This document shows positions 53,780 to 59,927 of a DNA stretch of 59,927 nt, piece after piece. The stretch's first letter is position 1; each line of letters opens with the position of its first letter. This DNA comes from Gimesia sp. Its GTDB lineage: Bacteria > Planctomycetota > Planctomycetia > Planctomycetales > Planctomycetaceae. The stretch is taken from assembly GCA_002706765.1 (NCBI GenBank), contig PAJV01000035.1:1-59927 (forward strand), written 5' to 3'. The notes beneath the pieces are model-generated. The model was not told the DNA's origin. It saw only the letters and a program-made list of their open reading frames with translations, and ran no database searches. The position numbers were made by a program, and so were the translations under genes.

Positions 53780-54232
53780 TCACCAAAACTTCCACCATGC
53801 CTTTTTATCAATAGCAACCTCTTTATTCACAGCGAGGTGGGATACAGGAACGTAATGTGGTGAGGTCCCATCATAAGTAACCATAACCAACAGAGCATTG
53901 TTAACGTCAGCGCTTTTAATTGCATTAGCGTACGACATAAGACCTGCAAAAAATGAAGCCGCTCCAATTTCTTCCAGCACTTGAAGCGCAGTACCTTGAT
54001 CGGGAAAACTGACCAGGGCGACACCAGGCGACTCGGGCCAATCACGAGATAACATAACTCCCTGCTCGTCAATGGCCACCCAAATGTTCTTTTCCGTAAG
54101 CTCACACAAAACTCGATCGTGCGCCAAGTCAAGCTCAGCATCTGAACCTGCATGGACGACGGCTTTGAGTGCCTCGTGGCGCGCCCATGATATATAGCCA
54201 CCGCTTTCAGATATTCTTTCTAAAACATTCAT
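53780..54232 (-). CDS. small protein of unknown function, weakly SseB-like
   Basis: 150 residues. The segment LCELTEKNIWVAIDEQGVML and VALVSFPDQGTALQVLEEIG has the spacing of SseB-type domains, which occur in secretion-related and immunity-like proteins, but the match is weak. No signal peptide or membrane segment. It is one of several small, isolated minus-strand genes in this accessory region. Confidence 0.4.
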   Translation of the reverse strand: MNVLERISESGGYISWARHEALKAVVHAGSDAELDLAHDRVLCELTEKNIWVAIDEQGVMLSRDWPESPGVALVSFPDQGTALQVLEEIGAASFFAGLMSYANAIKSADVNNALLVMVTYDGTSPHYVPVSHLAVNKEVAIDKKAWWKFW

Positions 54233-54267
54233 TTTCTGCGATCACACAACTTATTAAAAAGGATATA

Positions 54268-54315
54268 GAGAGGTCAGGAGTTGATTAAACGAATCCTGCC
54301 CCCTTTTCGTCTCCC
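54268..54315 (+). repeat. hairpin-forming dispersed repeat, copy 2
   Basis: It aligns with 52050-52095: AGGTCAGGAG, TTGATTAAACGA, ATCCTGCCCCCTTTT. CAGGA with TCCTG can pair and a T run follows. It lies between two minus-strand small genes, so it might act as a terminator on the plus strand or as a mobile repeat. Confidence 0.55.
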
Positions 54316-54337
54316 ACATGCTTGTGATTATCCATTA

Positions 54338-54925
54338 CTACTTTAGTTTGTATCCGCACTCTAAGCACCAGTTTCGAAATTTTGGTAGTGCTTCGATGTT
54401 GGCATTCATTGCAATTGCAGTTCTCGCAATCTCTTGTGCTATCATCCTACAGCAGGTGCGAAGTGTACTGATGGAGTATTCTTCATCACTCATATTACGT
54501 GTTGGTGCCCAATCAGGCGTAATGATGTGCGTTAGTCTAATCTGCTTTCCTGAGCGGAAAAACTCAAGCAATTGCTCTTCCCCTTGAGTCGCGATATCAA
54601 TTCCAAAAACAGATGAAGCATCATCAGTATTAAGCCACTTCATTAGAGACGGTAATTGCTCAAGACAATAAAGTATAGTCGATGATGAAGTGAAGTTTAA
54701 TGTATTCGTACTCGAAGCTCTGATTAATAACTCATGTGTACTATACCTTACCATCCAGTCACAAATCACAGATAAGATCGCTGGTGCATAATTTGTGATA
54801 TTTGAATGAGCAAGTGCATCCAGGGTATCTTCGCAAAGTGGCAGACCTTCCAGTGGTTTCATTGCATTCAAAAAAAGTAAAAAGGGGCCTTCGTTGTTTT
54901 TCATTATATCTTCGCTGGTTTCCAT
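54338..54925 (-). CDS. small protein of unknown function
   Basis: 195 residues from an ATG with AAGGGGAAG about 7-16 bases ahead. The sequence is helical, with several Cys and a serine/threonine-rich middle (SSTNTLNFTSSSTILY), and ends CLECGYKLK. I see no signal peptide, membrane segment or recognisable family. It is AT-richer than the core genes, in line with recent acquisition, and stands alone between two repeat-bearing gaps. Confidence 0.5.
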   Translation of the reverse strand: METSEDIMKNNEGPFLLFLNAMKPLEGLPLCEDTLDALAHSNITNYAPAILSVICDWMVRYSTHELLIRASSTNTLNFTSSSTILYCLEQLPSLMKWLNTDDASSVFGIDIATQGEEQLLEFFRSGKQIRLTHIITPDWAPTRNMSDEEYSISTLRTCCRMIAQEIARTAIAMNANIEALPKFRNWCLECGYKLK

Positions 54926-55041
54926 GGTAGAACTTCCCCTTACTTAAAGAAGAGGTATAAGGAATCAGCCCCCGATTCCGTCTCCTGTTCAGGCAAGAAG
55001 GATCGTAGAGAAAGTCAGTTCCCAATATTTACTCACTCACT

Positions 55042-55671
55042 TCACACAATAAACCGCACCCAATGTTCTTCCGATACAATGGCAAGACCAGTTCCACGTT
55101 CCTGGAGTGCGACGGCCTTTTCGATCTTTCTGCCATGGGTGGAATGGATCCAGTCGGAACTGCCGACTAAGCCGATGACCAGGAAACTGGTGTCCCTGGT
55201 GGGAGAACTCTTCAGGCTGCCATTACGAGCCAGGATCAGCGACTCACACTGCTTCCGGGTTCCCGTCACGAACTTACCGGTCAGACAGAAAATGCGTCCC
55301 TCAAAATCGATTTCAGGATCTGGCGTCGTCAGCGGGAGCGACGTTGACATCGAATTGACATTCTCGCGCAGCGATGGTTCGCCGGTCAGGTCCATCAACG
55401 TCTGCAGCAGTTCTTTCTGTTCTTCGACATCAAGCACATTGTCTGCCAGCATCTCTTCGATTCGTTTGTAAAGCACATTCGCCGGCCAGTGCTCGGAGAT
55501 CTCCTGATTGTTTCTCAGCCAGTTCTGCAGAAACTCCACTTCAAACTGAGTGACTTCTCCGTCCGCCAGTACCCCTTTACAGAGGCCAATCAGCTCATCA
55601 ATCTTTCTGTCATTCAACCGCGCGTCATTAAAAGTCCGGTTGAGCGGCTGCCCGTGCGCGTCTCGATTCAT
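55042..55671 (-). CDS. BRCT-domain protein with helical TerB-like N-terminal region
   Basis: 209 residues from ATG 55671, which has a G-rich ribosome site just ahead. The N-terminal part (about 15-100) is helical: RKIDELIGLCKGVLADGEVT resembles the TerB-like fold. The C-terminal 90 form a BRCT domain of the DNA-ligase type: FEGRIFCLTGKF, a Thr/Arg-rich segment, SFLVIGLVGSSDW and ISEEHW-like end. BRCT domains bind phosphopeptides or DNA ends. This combination is seen in small stress-related or accessory proteins of unknown role. The frame extends to 55809 but the added residues look non-coding. Confidence 0.68.
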   Translation of the reverse strand: MNRDAHGQPLNRTFNDARLNDRKIDELIGLCKGVLADGEVTQFEVEFLQNWLRNNQEISEHWPANVLYKRIEEMLADNVLDVEEQKELLQTLMDLTGEPSLRENVNSMSTSLPLTTPDPEIDFEGRIFCLTGKFVTGTRKQCESLILARNGSLKSSPTRDTSFLVIGLVGSSDWIHSTHGRKIEKAVALQERGTGLAIVSEEHWVRFIV

Positions 55672-55865
55672 TGTGGCCCCCCGATCCTGGTTGTATAGTA
55701 CAGAGAATGAATGTTCAATTGTGAACAGCCAGATGCGCAGATTCAAGCGCAAGCCTAGAGAATTAAGGAAATCAGCCCCCGTCGTTGAATCCGCTTCGTT
55801 TTTTGTCACGCGATCAATGATACGGGAGAGTTGATCTCATTAAGTTATCACCAGGAGTACTGACC

Positions 55866-56087
55866 ATGACTTCTCAACACGACCGACTTGTGACGGTGAC
55901 CACCGCCGCGGATGAACTGGAAGGAGAACTGATCGTTTCCCTTTTGAAAGAGCATGGGATCAGAGCGACCACCACCGGAGGCCTGACCGCGCAATTCCGA
56001 GCCGAAGCCCCCGGAGTAGTCGAGGTACTCGTCATGCAGGATCAACTGGCAGCAGCCAGCGCGATCATCACGGAACAGAACGGCTAA
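55866..56087 (+). CDS. DUF2007 family protein
   Basis: 73 residues from an ATG preceded by AGGAG 8 bases ahead. RLVTVTTAADELEGELIVSL and VEVLVMQDQLAAASAII match the small DUF2007 fold, sometimes called a putative signal transducing protein. It is single-gene and convergent with the PL6-like gene. Its role is unknown. Confidence 0.7.
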   Translation: MTSQHDRLVTVTTAADELEGELIVSLLKEHGIRATTTGGLTAQFRAEAPGVVEVLVMQDQLAAASAIITEQNG

Positions 56088-56161
56088 CGCGGGCAGCAGA
56101 ACCGTTCGAACGGTCACACGGCAAACACGTCGAGACCGCGGGCCGACACATGGGACGGCCC

Positions 56162-57373
56162 CTACTTTGGGGAAGCGACCGGGCCGACGTCTTCCGGTTT
56201 CAATTGCTTGAGAAGTCTCTTTCCGGTGCGGCGGGTGTTTTTGACTGTCACATCTTTCGGCAGCAGCGTGCGCGAGCGGCTGCCCAGGCCGTGGCCCATG
56301 ACGAATTCTTCGCCTGCGTTGTCGATCAGTGTGTTGCCGTCGATGAGTACGTTTTGGACCTGCGCGTGTTGATGCAGTTTCGGGTCTGGCACGCCCGCGC
56401 TCAAGGCAATCGCGCCGTCGATCCGGTCGCCGACCCCTTCGATATGATTGCCGATGATCTGGTGCCCTGTGCCGACAACGCGAATGCCGCCGGAACGCCG
56501 GTCGCCGTCACCCAGGATCAGGTTTTCGCGAACGATGCAGTTGTTGCCGTGCCGCAGTGTCAGAGCGCCGGCACAGCCGACGATCGTGTTCCGCTCGTAG
56601 ATATTGTCGCACGACTTGTTGGAGATGAGTTCAATTTCACCGTCGCAGTTTTCGAACAGGTTTTCGGCGACCACACAATGTGCCGACTTCAGCGAGAATT
56701 CGCTGGTGCCGATCCGCAGGGCCTCGAAGCCGTTGCCGTCTCCCCGTGCCATATCGACGAAGTGATTGCCTGTGATGCGATGCGAGCCGACTTCCCCTTC
56801 TCCCACCAGCCAGACGACCAGCATGTTTCCCGAATGGTTCTTGCCGGCTAAGCGGCAGTGATCGACGCGGTGATGGTGTCCGTACAGGCTGAGCCAGGGA
56901 TAGCGGACGTCGACCTCAGCCGGATTATAGTTTTCAATCGTGCAGCGGGTCACCCGGTGATGCGAACCGGCCACGCGGATCACGTGCCCCGACTTCAGGC
57001 TCCCGTTCTTAAAGGTAAAACCATCAAGCACACCATAAGCGCCATGCAGTCTGAGCGAAGACTCACCCGTCCACGCGACCTGGGAACGCACGGTGACCGG
57101 TTTCTCAGGCGTTCCCGTGAGAGTCAGTTTCAATTCGACGTCATGCCAGTCAGCGCCGACGATGGTGATGATATCCCCCGGCTGAGCCGACTCCGCAGCC
57201 TTCTTTAACCCGGACGGCGTTTCCACACGAAGCTCTTCCGCATTCGCGATGCCAGGACAGGCTGACATAAATAAGACGAGAGACACCAACACGCCCCGGG
57301 TTGAGTGAAGAAAGAACGCTGGTTCACTCTCTGTCGAACGAGTCGAGGCTGGCACTCGATGTTGTTTTTTCAT
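56162..57373 (-). CDS. PL6-like exported beta-helix lyase (alginate lyase/chondroitinase B family)
   Basis: 403 residues. A signal peptide (hydrophobic about 27-45, ending GIANAEE) follows a long polar start. The rest is a right-handed beta-helix with GSGLKKAAESAQPGDII, GAYGVLDGFTFKNG, NGFEALRIGTSE and repeated N-x-x-x-N-ladder turns, as in poly(beta-D-mannuronate) lyase/chondroitinase B (PL6). The expected role is depolymerising alginate-like or glycosaminoglycan-like polysaccharide outside the cell. It seems short for the family, which often has 460 or more residues, so the C-terminus may be trimmed. No clear ribosome site. It follows the TIGR03067 gene by 28 bp. Confidence 0.75.
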   Translation of the reverse strand: MKKQHRVPASTRSTESEPAFFLHSTRGVLVSLVLFMSACPGIANAEELRVETPSGLKKAAESAQPGDIITIVGADWHDVELKLTLTGTPEKPVTVRSQVAWTGESSLRLHGAYGVLDGFTFKNGSLKSGHVIRVAGSHHRVTRCTIENYNPAEVDVRYPWLSLYGHHHRVDHCRLAGKNHSGNMLVVWLVGEGEVGSHRITGNHFVDMARGDGNGFEALRIGTSEFSLKSAHCVVAENLFENCDGEIELISNKSCDNIYERNTIVGCAGALTLRHGNNCIVRENLILGDGDRRSGGIRVVGTGHQIIGNHIEGVGDRIDGAIALSAGVPDPKLHQHAQVQNVLIDGNTLIDNAGEEFVMGHGLGSRSRTLLPKDVTVKNTRRTGKRLLKQLKPEDVGPVASPK

Positions 57374-57401
57374 TGGTACGATTTCTGGCTGATGAATGCG
57401 C

Positions 57402-57899
57402 TTAGCGGGACGAGATCTCTTTCTTACCCTTTACTCTCTCAAACTTCACCAGAATGTGCTGATTCGCGGCGGTCGAAGAAAATTCAGTCGGACGGTTCTG
57501 ACCCGCAGGAGCGAAACACAGCTTGCGCTTATTCTTGTCGACTTCGTAGATTCCCAGCATCGTTTTTCCCTGGTCCTGTCCCGTGGTCGATTTAATGTCG
57601 ATGGTTTTGGGAGTTTGCGTGGGATCGATGGTGGTCGTTCCCCGGCCGACTTCGTTTCCCTCCGAGTGCAGGCTCCAGCTACCGTCTACATCGTTGATTA
57701 CTTTCAACTTGCTGGCATCCTCGTTGCTGGATTTGTTACCATTGATTTCGAGACTCACAATCTTCCATGTGCCTGCAATCCGCTTGCGGTCTTTTTTGAT
57801 CGCGGCCTCTTTCGCATCGTCGGCGAAAGCAACCATGGTCATCGAGATGAGCAGGCCGACTGCTCCGACTGTCATCAACCTGAAATGAGCGCGTTTCAT
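57402..57899 (-). CDS. exported TIGR03067 domain protein
   Basis: 165 residues from ATG 57899, with a GGGGGA run about 7 bases ahead. The signal peptide (hydrophobic 8-25, ending MVAFA) is followed by the TIGR03067 pattern: RIAGTWKIVSLEINGNK, TIDPTQTPKTIDI and MLGIYEVDKNKRKLCFAP. These planctomycete-expanded proteins have a lipocalin-like beta-barrel of unknown role. It lies just upstream of the PL6-like gene and is probably co-transcribed with it. Confidence 0.82.
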   Translation of the reverse strand: MKRAHFRLMTVGAVGLLISMTMVAFADDAKEAAIKKDRKRIAGTWKIVSLEINGNKSSNEDASKLKVINDVDGSWSLHSEGNEVGRGTTTIDPTQTPKTIDIKSTTGQDQGKTMLGIYEVDKNKRKLCFAPAGQNRPTEFSSTAANQHILVKFERVKGKKEISSR

Positions 57900-58043
57900 G
57901 ATATCCCCCGGGGTAGAAGTCCAAACTGGCAGTTGACACATTTGACACAATACCTCATCTTAATCGACCGGAAACGGATCGACAACTTTTTTATCCGGGA
58001 AACAAACAGGGGGAGCCCCCAGAATCAGACCAGGGAAAACAAT

Positions 58044-58376
58044 ATGGCAGAAAAAAGGCCAGATGACTATCACGAACCGCTGTCGAGTGAGGAAATTGCA
58101 GCTTTGAGAGAAGAAGTCACTGGACTGATCGAATCGTGCCGAGGTTTATTGGACCAGGATGGACTCGCGGAAGTCGATCATTATCTCAACCATAATGAGC
58201 CGGAAATGGCGTTTGAAGGACTGTTAATTGAGCTGATCCAGGCCAACAAAGTTCCAGATTCTTTCGATGTAGATCAATGGAAGAGGATCGCACAAACTGC
58301 CGGCTTACCTGCTGGCGGTGTATTTGATGAAGACATCTGGAACAAGTTTTGTATCTGGCTTGATGATGCCGAGTAA
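58044..58376 (+). CDS. small helical protein, MafI-like immunity candidate
   Basis: 110 residues from ATG 58044 (AGGG about 8 bases ahead). It is acidic and alpha-helical: EEIAALREEVTGLIESCRGLL and LNHNEPEMAFEGLLIELIQ have the layout of MafI-type immunity proteins, which use a pair of helices around a G/N-E-x-x-x-A motif. No MafB-like toxin is nearby, so it would be an orphan. The family match is recalled and weak. It converges with map, with 25 bases between stops. Confidence 0.45.
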   Translation: MAEKRPDDYHEPLSSEEIAALREEVTGLIESCRGLLDQDGLAEVDHYLNHNEPEMAFEGLLIELIQANKVPDSFDVDQWKRIAQTAGLPAGGVFDEDIWNKFCIWLDDAE

Positions 58377-58401
58377 ATCGGATTCGGAACAGGTCACGCG
58401 A

Positions 58402-59148
58402 TCAGACCACGGTCAGCAGGATTGGCTTACCTTTCGTAATGACCATGGTATGCTCGAACTGGGCAGACAAGTTTCCTGCTTCGCCTGCCAGCGTCCAGCC
58501 ATCATCGCCTTCCGTGACGATTCGGCTTTTCGTTGACAGGAAGGGCTCGATGGTAATGACAAGTCCTTCATGCAGGATTCGTCTATCTCCGGGTACAAAA
58601 TAACCGGGTATCTCGCCCGGTTCCTCGTGCAGACCTCGCCCGACCCCGTGACTGCATAGGTTACGAATGATGCGAAAACCGGATTGTTTCGCGACCTGCT
58701 GAATGGATTTTCCAATCCCATTGAGGGGACGACCTGCCCTCGCACTATTACAGGCCTGTGTTAAAGCCAGTTGCGTGGCAGCGATCAGTTTGTCCTTCAA
58801 CACATTCCCGGGAGGGACGACGAAGGTGCCGCCCGTGTCTGCAAAATACCCGTTCTTCTCGGCTGAGACATCAATGTTGACGACATCGCCTGGCTGAATC
58901 ACCCGCTTTCCGGGAATCCCATGCGCGGCTTCTTCATTGACGCTGATACAGGTATAGCCGGGAAAATTGTATGTCAGCTTCGGAGCGGACCTGGCCCCGT
59001 GAGATTCCAGTAACGCTTTCCCCACCAGATCCAGCTCGCCTGTGGTCATGCCCGGCTCTGTACAGGCCATCATTTCCTGCAGGGTGACCGCGACGATTCG
59101 GCCGATCTTTCTTAATTCCCTCAGGTCTTTTGCAGTTTCGATTGTCAC
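58402..59148 (-). CDS. map: type I methionine aminopeptidase
   Basis: MetAP removes the initiator Met from nascent proteins. The pita-bread fold motifs are intact: EEAAHGIPG with the catalytic His, VNIDVSAEKNGYFADTGGTF with the metal Asp pair, CSHGVGRGLHEEPGEIP with a metal His, EPFL with Glu, and AQFEHTMV with the last Glu. I chose GTG 59148 (248 residues) because GAGGAG lies exactly 6 bases before it and the start then matches the family (VTIETAKDLRELR); the ATG at 59166 lies upstream of that ribosome site. A second map gene may exist elsewhere, since bacteria often carry more than one. Confidence 0.95.
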   Translation of the reverse strand: MTIETAKDLRELRKIGRIVAVTLQEMMACTEPGMTTGELDLVGKALLESHGARSAPKLTYNFPGYTCISVNEEAAHGIPGKRVIQPGDVVNIDVSAEKNGYFADTGGTFVVPPGNVLKDKLIAATQLALTQACNSARAGRPLNGIGKSIQQVAKQSGFRIIRNLCSHGVGRGLHEEPGEIPGYFVPGDRRILHEGLVITIEPFLSTKSRIVTEGDDGWTLAGEAGNLSAQFEHTMVITKGKPILLTVV

Positions 59149-59208
59149 GAAAAACTCCTCATTCATTATTCAAGCAACAGTCCAGTGCACGACTTTAGCA
59201 TAAACTGA

Positions 59209-59643
59209 TCAAGTCGCAAACAGCTGCGTTTCGATATCTTTGAAGGCTTTGAACTCCAGGGCATTGCCGCTGGGATCAAGAAAAAACATCGTCGACTGCT
59301 CACCCGGTTGACCTTCGAAGCGAATGTAGGGTTCGATCACGAATTCGATGCTGTGTTCGCGGAGTCGATCAGCCAGGGAATTCCAGCGGTCCATCGTCAG
59401 CACCACGCCGAAATGCGGGACGGGAACGCCATGGCCATCAACGGGATTGGCGTGCGAAGCGATTTTCCCCTCCGCCCCCAAAGCCGGATTCAGATGGCAG
59501 ACGACCTGGTGACCGAAGAAATTGAAATCGACCCACGTCTCGGCACTGCGACCTTCACTACAGCACAGCAGTCCGCCATAAAAGGCTCTGGCTTCAGTAA
59601 TGTCACGCACCTGAAACGCAAGATGAAACGGATCAACGGGCAT
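59209..59643 (-). CDS. VOC superfamily (glyoxalase/dioxygenase-like) protein
   Basis: 144 residues forming one pair of beta-alpha-beta-beta-beta modules: [21 protein letters not shown] at the start and [15 protein letters not shown] at the end. His7 and Glu near 132 are candidate metal ligands. The substrate could be an aldehyde, thiol adduct or antibiotic; nothing nearby decides. It precedes map on the same strand by 42-60 bases. Confidence 0.82.
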   Translation of the reverse strand: MPVDPFHLAFQVRDITEARAFYGGLLCCSEGRSAETWVDFNFFGHQVVCHLNPALGAEGKIASHANPVDGHGVPVPHFGVVLTMDRWNSLADRLREHSIEFVIEPYIRFEGQPGEQSTMFFLDPSGNALEFKAFKDIETQLFAT

Positions 59644-59780
59644 AGTCTGTCTCGGCTGCTGGAGTAAGTTTGGGGGTAAGGTCCGAGTCCTGACCCTTTT
59701 TTCACCGAACTGGAACGGAAATGGAGGCTTGTCAAAACCACCGGCATAATAATTTCATGCTAATAATTCCATACTGATTT

Positions 59781-59809
59781 TTGAGCTTATCGTTTTGTAT
59801 TGTTATACA
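59781..59809 (+). promoter_or_regulatory. putative sigma70-type promoter
   Basis: TTGAGC and TATACA are separated by 17 bases. Transcription would start about 75 bases before the ATG of the gene at the right edge. Confidence 0.45.
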
Positions 59810-59891
59810 CGATGCTGGATCCCATGAACTGCGATAGCCCAAGACTGGCGGACTCCTGAAGAATACTTCAGAATCTTCTTAGGAGGAATTT

Positions 59892-59927
59892 ATGAGCAAG
59901 GAGTCCAAAGTGTCAGGGAAACAGCAT
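59892..59927 (+). CDS. 5' end of an unidentified gene (truncated by the window edge)
   Basis: ATG at 59892 follows AGGAGGA with a 4- to 5-base spacer, the strongest Shine-Dalgarno in the window. Only 12 codons are visible (MSKESKVSGKQH), polar and basic, too few to identify. Confidence 0.6.
   Translation, partial: MSKESKVSGKQH

Noticed and set aside
56150-56851. 233-codon plus-strand ORF opposite the PL6-like gene
   Set aside because: The minus strand encodes a coherent beta-helix protein with a signal peptide; the plus-strand product has no domain or ribosome site.
57396-58043. Upstream extension of the MafI-like gene into a 326-codon frame
   Set aside because: The extension is antisense to the TIGR03067 gene; ATG 58044 has its own ribosome site and starts a coherent protein.

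Overview
The window looks like chromosome from a planctomycete, most likely a Gimesia-like member of the Planctomycetaceae. This is inference, not a database match. The reasons are a DUF1549/DUF1553 cytochrome-type protein followed 3 bp later by a DUF1501 protein, a TIGR03067 protein, a bacillithiol-type deacetylase, an MfnB-like methanofuran enzyme, many Sec/Tat-exported proteins of unknown role, moderate G+C, and wide spacing between many genes.

Layout. 0.3-11.4 kb: tRNA-Gly(GCC), trigger factor, an SGNH-type hydrolase, a 2052-residue polytopic membrane protein and convergent typA/bipA. 11.6-16.3 kb: a D-aminoacylase-like amidohydrolase coupled by a 4-bp overlap to an MfnB-like synthase, then a convergent pair with an intact HtrA-type PDZ protease and a degenerate relative whose PDZ domain sits inside the protease fold. 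16.6-18.9 kb: rfbC, pdxA and a histidine phosphatase in one run. 18.9-22.5 kb: a secreted pectate-lyase-like protein and a secreted FAD oxidoreductase. 22.8-29.6 kb: a stand-alone M41-type domain, a GGCT-like protein, a hybrid histidine kinase with an eroded ATP site, a TauD-like dioxygenase, DUF454, and a TIM-barrel isomerase coupled to DUF2237. 29.8-33.9 kb: PQQ sugar dehydrogenase-like, NPCBM, prenyltransferase-like and lipoprotein genes, all on the minus strand. 34.2-41.7 kb: purQ, an isopropylmalate/homocitrate synthase-like gene, a CPA2 antiporter, a Gfo/Idh/MocA oxidoreductase, bshB1 and a small lipoprotein. 42.0-47.0 kb: the DUF1553/DUF1501 pair.

From about 47.0 kb the window becomes accessory. 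A 1.3-kb gene-poor, repeat-rich stretch leads into an AT-rich island (about 48.1-52.0 kb) with an AAA+ ATPase and a subtilisin-like protease in an ietAS-like arrangement, a type linked to plasmid incompatibility and phage defence. A 48-codon ORF with a C-x2-C-x8-C-x3-H pattern lies just upstream. From 52 to 58.4 kb there are scattered small genes, several resembling orphan immunity proteins, plus BRCT, DUF2007, PL6-lyase and TIGR03067 genes. The window ends with a type I methionine aminopeptidase, a VOC protein and the first 12 codons of a new gene behind a strong Shine-Dalgarno sequence.

The observations most worth pursuing are the ATPase/subtilase module with its small Cys-rich ORF, the PDZ-in-protease pseudoenzyme beside an active HtrA, the hybrid kinase lacking ATP-binding motifs, and an unnamed dispersed repeat of about 85 bp with three diverged copies, two of them exactly at convergent gene ends.
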